Assembly (NCBI GenBank): GCA_017940385.1
Contig: JAGAYS010000017.1
Span: 1-64,000 of the forward strand
Direction of reading: 5' to 3'
Length of the DNA stretch: 64,000 bases
DNA from: Ruminobacter sp.
GTDB taxonomy: Bacteria; Pseudomonadota; Gammaproteobacteria; Enterobacterales; Succinivibrionaceae
Position 1 is the first letter of the stretch; every line of letters starts with the position of its first letter. The position numbers and the translations under genes were made by a program. This document shows, piece after piece, positions 25,693 to 35,161 of the stretch. Below the pieces are notes generated by a model. It made no database searches, was not told the DNA's origin, and saw nothing but the letters and a program-made list of their open reading frames with translations.

Positions 25693-28314
25693 CTATTTTG
25701 CGGTCTGTTTTCTTATGGAGTACTTTTCAACCAGCTCGGAAGCCACCTTTTCATAATGTCCGGCACGGGCTATTTCCGCATTGACCGGAGCATAAACCTC
25801 CTCTACGATGTCCGTAAGGCATTTCTTCTGTTCATCGGAAAGGAAGATATCATTGTTTACCGAATCACGTATTCCGTCAAGGCGCTCTCTGGTATCCTTT
25901 ATAAACCTGGCGTTCTCGTCGATAATCCTTCTGACGGTCTGGAATGAACTGATGGTTTCATTCAAAAAGCGCAGAATGTCACTGGATATGAAGCTGTTAA
26001 CCTCACCGCCGTTATCAAAACGGATCTTTACGGATCTGCCTGTCGGAGCCTCCCTGGAAGTTGCCTTTCCGCATGGCCTGCCCTCATGATCCAGAACCGT
26101 AAACTCATCCTTCTGCCGGAATTCGTCAAACGGAATCCTTGCCGAGGTTATGTCAAGTCTGTCTTCAGGAGACAGTTCAAGAAGAGCCTTTTCGTAGTTT
26201 ATTGTCTGAAGGCGCATGGCATTCCTGCCGGGAACCGGTGTTTCACCGTCATTGAGAACACAGTGAAGCCCACCGGCAAACAGCTCGTTATCTTCGTTAA
26301 AGGTACAGTTAAGATGTCTCGCGGATGCCATCCCGAGTCTGGTGACTTCGGCATTGAACCATCTGCGATAGCTTTCCTTTTCCGCCCAGACGTAGCCTTT
26401 GCCGTTATATCTTCTCTCGTAGGTCAGCACCTCTCCCTTTGCCGGAGGGAAATTGCCGTGCTGAGTCTGATATATTACCCTGTCTCCGTTCTCCATTGTC
26501 AGAATGTAAACATCGGTGGCGGACGTCATCATGAAACGCCCCGGCATGTATTCGGCACGTTCCTCAGGTTTAAGCGCAACCGCTGATTTAACGGCCGCAA
26601 CGTCGGCGGCATGTCTTTCGGCCCTGCCGCATTCATCACTGAAAATACCTTCAAAATTAATTCTGATGGTTGTTTTGATCTTCTTTTCCAGACCGCCGAA
26701 ATGACTCTGAATTTCAGAAATGCGCGCATACATTTCGAATCGGTCCTCAAGTCTGTTCTTAAGCCACAGCTGTACCAGCTTCGGCATTAGAACGGAAGGC
26801 GCGGTATAGCGTTCCTCCTCGAGAGACTGTCCGTCACTGCCCCTGTGCCCCGGAACCGAGAACGTGAATACCTCAGTCCCTTCAGAGTCCCCCTTGGAGA
26901 AGTAACCGTTAAGATCACGGTAGAGTATAATCCTGATTACGTCACCGGTTTCCGGAAGCAGTATGGCCGTTTTACCGTCCTTTACCTGATTTCTGCATCC
27001 GGATATGACCTCTTCAGGATAAAGTGACTTGATATCCGTCTTTTTGAACCAGGATTCAAGGTTCCAGTAATCGTTGGACTTTACATAGGTAAAGCCGTAA
27101 TCCTTGAGCATGCTGAAGGTAACCTTAAGTTCGTCACCCTCGTTGAGCATTCTGATGGCAATGTTGTGATCTGTAAAAAGCTGCTCATTGCTGCAGGACG
27201 TAAGAATTTCGTCCAGTATGCGGCTGTTCTCCAGAATTCTGCCCTCATCCGTATGCCTTATTCTCTCATCCACGGCTCTTCTCAGTTCACTAAGAATAAG
27301 CGTTCTGAGTCCGGATTTTTCAGCAGGAGCATGCCAGAGAATGTCCTCCAGAAGAATAAGATACTTGATTGCAGCCTCATTCTCCTCATTAAAGAAAGCC
27401 GCAGCTTTGAGATAGCGGGCACTCTGAACCCAGCGTCTGTCGGAAATGTAGGAAACGGAAGTACCGGCCTTCTCATTTTCCGAAAAGCCGTCATAACCCT
27501 GTTTTACGTCCTTTACGGCTGATTCCTCAGCATATTTTGCAGAAAGGACTTCACGGAGAGATGCCATGGCACCGAGAAGTTCATCTGACAATCTGACGTC
27601 ATCAATGAGCTTTTTCCAGCTCGCGTATTCATCGTCCTTAACAGCCAGATCCTTAAGCCGATCCCTGTGAAGATGCTCCTCCCTGTCAACCTCCGGAGCG
27701 GAAAGAAGCAGTTTTCTGAAATTATCTGTGCCACGTACCGGTTCAATTACGAGTCTGACGATAAATCTGTCGTAAAGTGCGGCAAGATCATCTTCGCTGA
27801 GGGGGATCTCATTGGAGGCGACCACCATGCTCCGCAGCGGAGCTGAAACTATCCTGTTGCCGTTATGATAGGTTCTCTCGTTGATAAGGGTAAGAAGAGT
27901 GTTCAGTACGGCCGGAGATGACTTCCAAATTTCGTCAAGAAAGGCAAAATCCGCATCGGCAAGATACCCTGCTGTTTTTCTTTCGTACTCATCCTGCTTA
28001 AGCTTTGAAATGCTTATCGGGCCGAAAAGCTCCTCAGGAGTACAGAACCTGTGCATCAGATGCTCAAAGTACCTGCCGCCACCTGCAAAGATTTCATTAA
28101 GTCTGCGGCAGATTTTACTCTTTGCGGTTCCCGGAGGTCCGTACAGAAAGGTATTAAGTCCGCACAGTGTAGCGAGAACCGACGATCTTACGGTATCCGT
28201 TCTGTCGGTCAGCCCGTCAGCCACAAGCTCGGTCAGCCGTCTTATTCTGCGCTTTAAGGAAAGAGAAACTTGTGAGTTGTTATCAGCAGCCGCTGATTTG
28301 GAACCTGATTCCAT
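25693..28314 (-). CDS. ravA: MoxR-type AAA+ ATPase, enlarged RavA-like
   Basis: 873 residues from ATG at 28314, where GGAGGG sits just upstream; the 63 extra codons of the longer frame lack support. The AAA+ core near residues 20-270 has Walker A LYGPPGTAKSKI, Walker B FAFLDEIWKSSPAVLNTLLT, sensor VVASNEIPLSEDD and the arginine-containing LYDRFIVRL. RavA works as a hexamer with ViaA. E. coli RavA is about 500 residues; here some 370 more follow, including a beta-rich region with GDRVIYQTQHGNF and a coiled-coil end. The added part may provide a different target-binding domain. The operon with the VWA gene supports the call. Confidence 0.88.
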   Translation of the reverse strand: MESGSKSAAADNNSQVSLSLKRRIRRLTELVADGLTDRTDTVRSSVLATLCGLNTFLYGPPGTAKSKICRRLNEIFAGGGRYFEHLMHRFCTPEELFGPISISKLKQDEYERKTAGYLADADFAFLDEIWKSSPAVLNTLLTLINERTYHNGNRIVSAPLRSMVVASNEIPLSEDDLAALYDRFIVRLVIEPVRGTDNFRKLLLSAPEVDREEHLHRDRLKDLAVKDDEYASWKKLIDDVRLSDELLGAMASLREVLSAKYAEESAVKDVKQGYDGFSENEKAGTSVSYISDRRWVQSARYLKAAAFFNEENEAAIKYLILLEDILWHAPAEKSGLRTLILSELRRAVDERIRHTDEGRILENSRILDEILTSCSNEQLFTDHNIAIRMLNEGDELKVTFSMLKDYGFTYVKSNDYWNLESWFKKTDIKSLYPEEVISGCRNQVKDGKTAILLPETGDVIRIILYRDLNGYFSKGDSEGTEVFTFSVPGHRGSDGQSLEEERYTAPSVLMPKLVQLWLKNRLEDRFEMYARISEIQSHFGGLEKKIKTTIRINFEGIFSDECGRAERHAADVAAVKSAVALKPEERAEYMPGRFMMTSATDVYILTMENGDRVIYQTQHGNFPPAKGEVLTYERRYNGKGYVWAEKESYRRWFNAEVTRLGMASARHLNCTFNEDNELFAGGLHCVLNDGETPVPGRNAMRLQTINYEKALLELSPEDRLDITSARIPFDEFRQKDEFTVLDHEGRPCGKATSREAPTGRSVKIRFDNGGEVNSFISSDILRFLNETISSFQTVRRIIDENARFIKDTRERLDGIRDSVNNDIFLSDEQKKCLTDIVEEVYAPVNAEIARAGHYEKVASELVEKYSIRKQTAK

Positions 28315-28771
28315 AATCCCTCCGGTCGGTATGACGTTCCCGGAAAATATACGCCCCTCCTCCGGCATGCATATATACCGGAAGAAAGCGGATCGTAAGC
28401 AGCAACATGCCGAATTTCTTCCTGACAGGGAGGAAAAACCAACCACATGACTCTGACGAAAAAGACTCCGTCCGGGAACAGTCTTATTAATGGATACAAA
28501 CAATTATTATGGGATTATACATCTTAAGATAATTCGGGTCTGAGATCCCCGTCGAAGGGTTCGTGAATCACCTAAAGCTGATTGTCGACAGCCAGGCAAC
28601 CCTTGAAAAATAACGGATTGAGGCACTCTCGTTCATGACAAAACAGGCGTAAACGCAAAATATGCCACATAATTATTATCTTTTATTTAACATGAGATTA
28701 ACACGTGAAAAATCAAACTGAACTTGACGGAACGGTGTCGTCCTGAATGCAGCCGGTCTCCGGCAGCATGA
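28315..28771. other. Intergenic region upstream of ravA
   Basis: No gene I can support. It should hold the ravA-viaA promoter. I see no strong hairpin or repeat. Confidence 0.35.
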
Positions 28772-29032
28772 CTATGTCGGGCAGGCTCCGGTACAGACGC
28801 GACATCTGTTGCAGCCGTGTTTTCTGCGGGATGTTGACCGGACGTCCTTTCCCTCAGATCTCAGCCTTCTTATTTCACGTGCGGTAAGCAACATAAGCTC
28901 CTGAGCCTCATCGGGATTAACGGATTTATCCCTGAATGCGGCCTTCTGCTTTCTCGGCTTACGGATTATTTCACCGTCCACTGCAGCTCTCCCAAAATAC
29001 TGAATGCGAACCTGACCGGGAAGGTTCCTCAT
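28772..29032 (-). CDS. Small protein with a C-terminal ferredoxin-type Cys motif
   Basis: 86 residues, basic, starting 95 bases after uvrC on the same strand; GGAAAC lies just before the ATG. The C-terminus reads HGCNRCRVCTGACPT, which is exactly C-x2-C-x2-C-x3-C-P, the ligand pattern for one [4Fe-4S] cluster in bacterial ferredoxins. No second set of four Cys exists. The middle (NPDEAQELMLLTAREIRRLR) looks helical. The family is not recognised, and a chance ORF is possible, but the motif match is striking. Confidence 0.45.
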   Translation of the reverse strand: MRNLPGQVRIQYFGRAAVDGEIIRKPRKQKAAFRDKSVNPDEAQELMLLTAREIRRLRSEGKDVRSTSRRKHGCNRCRVCTGACPT

Positions 29033-29127
29033 GTTTCCACGAGGCGGAACACTCCCTTACTCTTATCTTATAACACAAAAAACACCGTTCTGACAGCATG
29101 AAAGCGTACGACAGTCCCGGGAACGCG

Positions 29128-30960
29128 TCACCCGTGAAGCCACTCATAAATCTGTTCCGCAAGTTTTCGGCTGATCCCTGGAACCTTGCTGATTTCATCC
29201 GCACTTGCCCTAAGAAGCTCCTGCATGCCACCCATGTGTTTAAGCAGGGCCTGACGGCGTACGGAACCCACACCCGGAATATCCTGAAGCCTTGAGGTTA
29301 CCCGGCTCTTTTCCCTGCGGTGTCTGTGTCCGGTTATGGCAAAACGGTGGGATTCGTCTCTTATGTGCAGCACCAGCTGCAGTGCCGGATTATCAAGGGT
29401 GAGATTATATTCCTCATGAGTGTATCCGGTTATCAGTGTTTCAAGTCCGGGTTTACGGCCTTCCCCCTTTGCTACGCCGATAAGAAAGGGAGGCATGACG
29501 TCGGTAACGTCCCTGAATATTTCACCAATCATGCGTTCAGCCTCATGCAGCTGCCCCATTCCGCCGTCAATAAACAGAACCTGCGGAACCTTTCCGTCCG
29601 CGGTAATACCTCTGAACCTTCTCGTAAGAGCCTGATGCATGGCCGCGAAATCGTCCCCCGGCGTAATCCCCTCGATGTTGAATCTGCGGTATTCCGAAGT
29701 GTCCGGCCCCTCACGGTTAAATACCACGCAGGATGCCACGGTAAGCTCACCCATGGTATGGGAAATATCAAAGCACTCCATACGTTCTACATCGGACAGT
29801 CCGAAAAGCTCCTCGAAACATTCGATTCTTTCAGCCATGGTATTCTCATGGGCAAGTCTTGATCTGAGTGAAGCTTCCGCATTGGCCCTGGCAAGACGCA
29901 GATAGCCCGCACGTTCACCTCTGACGGTTGCCGTAAGTCTGACGTTTTTGGAAAGGGTTCTGTTCAGGGCCTCTTCGATTTCCCTGATGTTTTCAGGTTC
30001 AGCCGAAAGAATAATTTCATCCGGAATACTGCGTCCATGCCGGTCGATAAGATAAAACTGGCCGATAAATGACTCCAGCAGATATTCGGGCGAATTATCG
30101 GCCGGCATTTTTGGAAAATAGCTTCTGGTTCCGAGGATCTTCCCGGTTCTGATAAACAGCACGTGCACACAGGCCAGGCCGTCCTCAACCGCACATCCGA
30201 GGATATCAAGATCGCTTGATATTTCGCCGCTGACGCTCTGCTGCTCCTGAACCTTGCGCAGGTTTGTCAGCTGATCCCTGAACTTAATGGCTTTTTCAAA
30301 ATCCAGATTTGCGGAAGCGGCATCCATCTCTTCAACCAGATCATTCAGAAGTTGCTGATTTTTTCCCTGCAGAAAAAGACGGCAGAGATGAACCTGTCTG
30401 GCATACTCCGCGTCATCACAGATCTCCGGCACGCACGGAGCCATGCATCTGCCCATCTGGTACATGAGGCACGGCCTTTTCCTGTTTCTGTATACGGTGT
30501 CACTGCACTGTCTTACGGGAAATATCTTCTGCAGAAGACGCAGAGACTCGCGCACGGCTCCCGAACTCGGATACGGTCCGAAATAGGTTCCCCGGCTTTT
30601 TTTGGCTCCGCGATGGGATGAAATCCTGGGATGTTTTTCATCGGTGAGGAGAATATATGGATATGACTTGTCGTCCTTAAGGAGAATATTGTATTTCGGC
30701 TGATACTGCTTAATAAGATTGCATTCCAGGATAAGCGCATCAGTTTCGGAAAAAGTGACGGTGAATTCGATATGATCAATGAGAGAAACCAGCTTTGCCG
30801 TCTTGACGTTCGGCAGATCCTTCATGAAATACTGGCCGAGACGCTTTCGGAGATCCTTCGCCTTACCGATGTAGATAATCACGCCGTCACTGTTAAACAT
30901 GCGGTACACGCCGCTCTGATGCGGTACCGTTGCCAGAAAGGCCTCACTGTCAAAACTCAT
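29128..30960 (-). CDS. uvrC: Excinuclease ABC subunit C
   Basis: 610 residues, the E. coli length. UvrC makes both incisions in nucleotide excision repair after UvrA/UvrB load. Domains in order: GIY-YIG nuclease (GVYRMFNSDGVIIYIGKAKD, 3' cut), a Cys-containing region (RPCLMYQMGRCMAPC), the UVR motif that binds UvrB (LVEEMDAASANLDFEKAIKF), the RNase H-like 5' nuclease (MECFDISHTMGELTVASCVV, LFIDGGMGQL) and a C-terminal double HhH (LQDIPGVGSVRRQALLKHMG, VPGISRKLAEQIY). In E. coli it follows uvrY directly; here two transporters intervene. Confidence 0.98.
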   Translation of the reverse strand: MSFDSEAFLATVPHQSGVYRMFNSDGVIIYIGKAKDLRKRLGQYFMKDLPNVKTAKLVSLIDHIEFTVTFSETDALILECNLIKQYQPKYNILLKDDKSYPYILLTDEKHPRISSHRGAKKSRGTYFGPYPSSGAVRESLRLLQKIFPVRQCSDTVYRNRKRPCLMYQMGRCMAPCVPEICDDAEYARQVHLCRLFLQGKNQQLLNDLVEEMDAASANLDFEKAIKFRDQLTNLRKVQEQQSVSGEISSDLDILGCAVEDGLACVHVLFIRTGKILGTRSYFPKMPADNSPEYLLESFIGQFYLIDRHGRSIPDEIILSAEPENIREIEEALNRTLSKNVRLTATVRGERAGYLRLARANAEASLRSRLAHENTMAERIECFEELFGLSDVERMECFDISHTMGELTVASCVVFNREGPDTSEYRRFNIEGITPGDDFAAMHQALTRRFRGITADGKVPQVLFIDGGMGQLHEAERMIGEIFRDVTDVMPPFLIGVAKGEGRKPGLETLITGYTHEEYNLTLDNPALQLVLHIRDESHRFAITGHRHRREKSRVTSRLQDIPGVGSVRRQALLKHMGGMQELLRASADEISKVPGISRKLAEQIYEWLHG

Positions 30961-31073
30961 GTTCGTGTCCGTCCACGCCGTTAAAACACATCCGTAACAA
31001 CCGGTTTCCGTAGGCGCCCGTCACGGAGACTGTCCGGGCGTCTGTCACTTACGTATCCGACCATTACCGGTCT

Positions 31074-32453
31074 TTACATCACAAACTGGCTTACCATGAT
31101 GACCATAATCAGCACCGGAACGATGTATTTGATTATGAAAAGGAACATACTTGACCACTTGAATCTGAATGTTCCGCCGCTGGTGATTTCGTCTATGACG
31201 TCATTTCTCTTCATTACCCAGCCTACAAAAATGGCAGAGCCAAGACCGGTAAGCGGAAGAATAATCTTAGAGGTTGTGTAGTCCAGAAAATCAACAAGAT
31301 TCATGCCGAACGGTCTTATAAAATCCCACGGGCCGAGAGAAAGAGACGCAACGCACGCAATGATCAGTGAAGAAACGGATATTAACGTTGCGGACTTCTT
31401 TCTTGAATACCCTATCTTTTCCTGAACGAAGGCAGTAGCCACCTCATGCAGAAACATTGCTGAAGTTACGGCAGCCACAAAGAGAATGAAATAGAAAAGA
31501 GTCGGCACGAACCAGGTCAGAAACGCACTGCCGGATAATGCGGTGCTGAACACTTCCGGGAGCGACACAAACACCAGTCCGGCTCCGCTTGAAGGTGACA
31601 GTCCCGGAACGGAAAACACCGCCGGGAAAATTATCAGACCGGCAAGGATCGCAACCATGGTGTCAAGTCCGCCAACGGTGAGAGCCGTGCGGTTCAGATT
31701 TACGTTACGGCCGAAATATGATGCGTAGGTAACAAGACCCATACCTATGGAGAAAGAGTAGAAACACTGACCGAGGGCTGAAAGACAGACGCTTGGGGAA
31801 ACCTGCTTCGGATCAAAGTCAAACAGAAATCTGTAGCCTTCCTCAGCACCAGGCATGAACATGGCAACAACTGTCAGCACCAGCAGGATGATAAAAAGTG
31901 CCGGCATAAGGAACTTTGACGATCTCTCAATCCCCTTTTCGACACCGGCCTGAATGATGAAATGGATAATCCCCATTGTTACCGCCGTGCAGATAATAGG
32001 CCAGTACGGATCAGTGGTAAAGCCGGTAAACAGATCCTTAAAGTGAACTCCGGCGCCGCCTGCGGTGAGCTCTCCGGTAAGGCTCAGAACAAAATAGTAC
32101 AAAACCCAGGCAACGATAATCACGTAATAACAGAAAATGGCGAATGCAACCAGGGAAGACCCCATGCCGACGATCCACCATCTGCTTCCCGGGGCAAGCT
32201 CGGTATAGGCACGGCCGACATTAGCCCTGGCCCTGCGTCCTATTACAAACTCAGACAGGAGCAGCGGTACGCCGAACAGCAGAATAATACCCATGTATAC
32301 GAGAAGAAAAGCCGAACCGCCGTTTTCTCCGACCTGTGTCGGAAAACGCCAGATATTACCCAGACCGACGGCGGAGCCCGCAACGGCAAGAAGCCCTCCG
32401 AGTTTAGAAACGAACGCGGCTCTTGAGTGCTGTGCAACCGTGTTATTAGACAT
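31074..32453 (-). CDS. Sodium:neurotransmitter-symporter (NSS/SNF) family amino-acid transporter
   Basis: 459 residues, about eleven helices. NSS carriers import amino acids with Na+; LeuT and MhsT are models. The first helix carries the family signature GGLLAVAGSAVGLGNIWRFP with unwound Gly and Na+-site residues, followed by ENGGSAFLLVYMGIILLFG. Later LGQCFYSFSIGMGLVTYASY matches helix 6. The eleven-helix size fits the MhsT/tryptophan-type bacterial branch. It lies 113 bases upstream of uvrC and may be co-transcribed with it. Substrate not deducible; aromatic or branched amino acids or tryptophan are typical. Confidence 0.95.
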   Translation of the reverse strand: MSNNTVAQHSRAAFVSKLGGLLAVAGSAVGLGNIWRFPTQVGENGGSAFLLVYMGIILLFGVPLLLSEFVIGRRARANVGRAYTELAPGSRWWIVGMGSSLVAFAIFCYYVIIVAWVLYYFVLSLTGELTAGGAGVHFKDLFTGFTTDPYWPIICTAVTMGIIHFIIQAGVEKGIERSSKFLMPALFIILLVLTVVAMFMPGAEEGYRFLFDFDPKQVSPSVCLSALGQCFYSFSIGMGLVTYASYFGRNVNLNRTALTVGGLDTMVAILAGLIIFPAVFSVPGLSPSSGAGLVFVSLPEVFSTALSGSAFLTWFVPTLFYFILFVAAVTSAMFLHEVATAFVQEKIGYSRKKSATLISVSSLIIACVASLSLGPWDFIRPFGMNLVDFLDYTTSKIILPLTGLGSAIFVGWVMKRNDVIDEITSGGTFRFKWSSMFLFIIKYIVPVLIMVIMVSQFVM

Positions 32454-32940
32454 TATTTACTCCAATAAAAATATCTTTTTAAATTATGCTCTTACTGCCT
32501 GATTATTCATTTTTCCGGACTGATTAGCGCAGAATCCGCGGATCGTAATGAAGCTTTGGTCCCCGATATCACTTCAGACCGGAATATACCTTGTCATAAT
32601 CCATTAATTATAACATTCCTTCACTCTTATGACATCAGCTTACTGACGTCATTCACGAGCAGAATAACATATACTGCATGTATGACCTCTTTCCGCCCGA
32701 ACGGGAAATTCCGTTCCGGCATCCCAGTTCCACCGAAAATATGAACGGTTTTTATCAGCAGAATTACCTTTTACCGTTAAAAACAGTCCCAAATAAAGCC
32801 TCAGATCCCGTTATTGCATCATAAAATGAGCAAACCACGGACGTAAATCGGATTATTATACGGTTTATTTGATTTTTGTGCCTGCGTTACATAGAATTGA
32901 GGTATGGAGACCAATCTGCAACCAATGACCGGACAAAGCC
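32454..32940. other. Divergent promoter region, NSS transporter and FUSC genes
   Basis: About 490 bases between divergent genes with no gene recognised. Promoters for both directions must be here. I see no clear operator. Confidence 0.4.
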
Positions 32941-33948
32941 ATGCTTGGAATAACTGACTACATCCGAAACGATCTGGAAGGCGTATACACCGCTGAACTT
33001 CTCCGCGGTGCCATCAGCATGTTTTTTGCGGTTATTCTGACTCAGATTCTGGAACTGGGCGAAGCCCGGGCATATATTCTCATTGTGGCGCTTAACGGTC
33101 TGAGATCAATGACCGGAGAAACGCTTCCGCGCAGACTGCTTAACATAATAATAAGTCTGTTTCTTCTCGTCGGCACAATCGGACTAAGCATCTGGTACGG
33201 ACACAACCACATGTACCTTGCACAGACCGTCACCGCCATCGTGCTTTCTTCGGCAACCGTTTACGCTCTTGCCGGACACAAATCCGCTTCGGGAACGATC
33301 ATGTTCATGAGCGTTTTTAACATCGTTAATTTCGGCATGGGCCTCCTCGACGTGAATCACGAGGTGAATCCGGCAAACTTCTCCGTTGCCGCCGGTTGCG
33401 GCTCACTATGCGTAATAACCTCGGTGCTTGCGGTACCGGTTCTTAAATTTCACTGGTGTCTGCTGATTAATCACTGCTTCTATCACGATCTGAAGCTCTA
33501 CGCACGCATGATGTGCCGTTCCAGCTACTATGACTCATTTTCTGACCTCAGCGAAAAATCCAAAAACAGGCTGCTGATGCTGCAGAGCTCCCTCTACAAC
33601 ATAACCAAACACGTTGACGATCCAGAGAGACGGGAAAGATACGTGAAAATTCTGAACGGCGTGGTTCTCATAACCTACTGGCCGACCACCGACACCGACA
33701 GCGTTCACGTGGCACACATAAACAGTCTGAGAAACAGTATCTTCAAACTCATGTACGGTCTGCTTTCCGCAGGGTCTGACGCTGACGTGAAAACCGCCGT
33801 CGATGAACTTAACTTCTTCCGTCTGAATCTGGCCATGGTGCCTGACGATCCCTTCTGCAACGGTGAAATGAAAAGACATGCGGGAGAAGTAATAGAAGCC
33901 ATTACCGAACTAAAAATGAGGGAAATCAAAAATGCCTCATCAGAATAA
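32941..33948 (+). CDS. FUSC-like transporter, N-terminal half
   Basis: 335 residues. Residues 1-170 hold about six hydrophobic helices (ISMFFAVILTQILELGEARA, LLNIIISLFLLVGTIGLSI, SLCVITSVLAVPVLKFHW); the rest is a helical cytosolic domain. It resembles the first half of FUSC-type aromatic-acid/efflux proteins such as YccS or AaeB, which normally fuse two such units in about 650-720 residues. The next gene overlaps its end by 17 bases and supplies the second unit, so the pair probably forms one complex. Confidence 0.7.
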   Translation: MLGITDYIRNDLEGVYTAELLRGAISMFFAVILTQILELGEARAYILIVALNGLRSMTGETLPRRLLNIIISLFLLVGTIGLSIWYGHNHMYLAQTVTAIVLSSATVYALAGHKSASGTIMFMSVFNIVNFGMGLLDVNHEVNPANFSVAAGCGSLCVITSVLAVPVLKFHWCLLINHCFYHDLKLYARMMCRSSYYDSFSDLSEKSKNRLLMLQSSLYNITKHVDDPERRERYVKILNGVVLITYWPTTDTDSVHVAHINSLRNSIFKLMYGLLSAGSDADVKTAVDELNFFRLNLAMVPDDPFCNGEMKRHAGEVIEAITELKMREIKNASSE

Positions 33949-34990
33949 AAGTCCGCTTAAGGCGCAAATTAAGGTCATGGCCGTGTCAATGCTGATTGCG
34001 GAGCTTGCCGCATGGGCGTATCCGGTGGATCAGAGCTTCTGGATACCGCTCACCACCTTCTGCGTCTGTCTCTACATCGACACGCCTCTTACGGCCCTGA
34101 GAAGAACGGTTCACCGCATAGGCGGAAGCATCTGCGGCGTTATCATCGCAGGTCTCATATGTCTGCTTTTTCCAAGCGAATCCGGACTCATGACGTTTCT
34201 GGTGATATTTGCGGGGCTTACCCTGTGGAGCCGGGCTTTCACCTCGCTTTACTATCTTTTTGTGTCCTGCATAACCGCCGCAACCATCATGCTTCTGGCC
34301 ATTCTCATGAGACACACCGCCCTGACACCTAACTATCTCATTACGGAAAGGGTCATATTTACCACCATAGGTGCAATCATCTCTCTTGCCGTAAGTGCCG
34401 TGTTCATGCCCGCGACGGAAAAACCCGACATGCTGAGAACATACCGCCATTATCTGACAAGATTCTATCTTGAATACAGACTCTGCATTTACTCTCTCAG
34501 GAATCATCCGGACACTCCTGCGGAAAAGACCGACATCAGGGTAAATGAAATTTTAAAAAGCAGCCGGGTTTATCAGGAAAAGCTTCCGGTATGGCGCTAT
34601 GCACTTTTCTTCAACGTATTCATCTTCAGATCCTTTACCAGATTCCTGCACCGCATTCACAAAATGAGAATCCTCAACATGGTTCTTATCTCGAGCATCG
34701 GAAACCTGCCTGAGGATCTTGACTTCAGCGATGAAATCAAATCCCTTCTTGAAAGAAACAGAATTCTGACCAAGCGCATTCTGCTGAGTCTCATGAATCT
34801 GGACAGAAAGCGCTGCGAACAGTATCTCAGCGAGCTTCATACGGTAAATAACGAACTGGAGACACTGATGCACGCCCACCGTTCCTGCACCACGATCCTC
34901 ATAGCCGTAAGGGATCTTGAACAGGATATGGTACATCTTAAGAACGGAGCCGTGCAGATCTACCTGGGGTACAGAAATCAGAAATACTGA
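33932..34990 (+). CDS. FUSC-family transporter, C-terminal half
   Basis: 352 residues with six helices near the start. YPVDQSFWIPLTTFCVCLYI then TPLTALRRTVHRIGGSICGV is the clear FUSC_2 signature (W..LT......P....T..R...R..GT..G). Helices FLVIFAGLTLWSRAFTSLYYL and FTTIGAIISLAVSAVFMPAT follow, then a helical cytosolic domain. Members export aromatic acids or related compounds, or are uncharacterised. The start lies inside the preceding gene (overlap 33932-33948), so expression is coupled. Confidence 0.85.
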   Translation: MPHQNKSPLKAQIKVMAVSMLIAELAAWAYPVDQSFWIPLTTFCVCLYIDTPLTALRRTVHRIGGSICGVIIAGLICLLFPSESGLMTFLVIFAGLTLWSRAFTSLYYLFVSCITAATIMLLAILMRHTALTPNYLITERVIFTTIGAIISLAVSAVFMPATEKPDMLRTYRHYLTRFYLEYRLCIYSLRNHPDTPAEKTDIRVNEILKSSRVYQEKLPVWRYALFFNVFIFRSFTRFLHRIHKMRILNMVLISSIGNLPEDLDFSDEIKSLLERNRILTKRILLSLMNLDRKRCEQYLSELHTVNNELETLMHAHRSCTTILIAVRDLEQDMVHLKNGAVQIYLGYRNQKY

Positions 34991-35090
34991 CAAAATAAAG
35001 GAAGCATTCAGAATATATAAATATCCGATGACTTAAAGTCATGTTTCATCAGTTGAATAAGCAGATCAGATAAAGCCTAAAAAAGCAAAC

Positions 35091-35130
35091 AGATCTGTCA
35101 GGATGAACCATCCTTTACAGATCCGTTTTT
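35091..35130 (+). terminator. Rho-independent terminator after the FUSC pair
   Basis: GATCTGT (35092-35098) pairs with ACAGATC (35117-35123), with an inner AGGATG/CATCCT stem, and is followed by CGTTTTT. Correct strand and about 100 bases after the stop. Confidence 0.85.
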
Positions 35131-35161
35131 GCGCATAAAGGTAAAAGTATGGTACGGGCCT

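Noticed and set aside
25477..28450. Plus-strand ORFs opposite ravA and viaA
   Set aside because: Shadows of the real minus-strand genes; no family resemblance and poor starts.
33535..34993. Minus-strand ORFs opposite the FUSC genes
   Set aside because: His/Gly/Arg-rich antisense shadows without ribosome sites.
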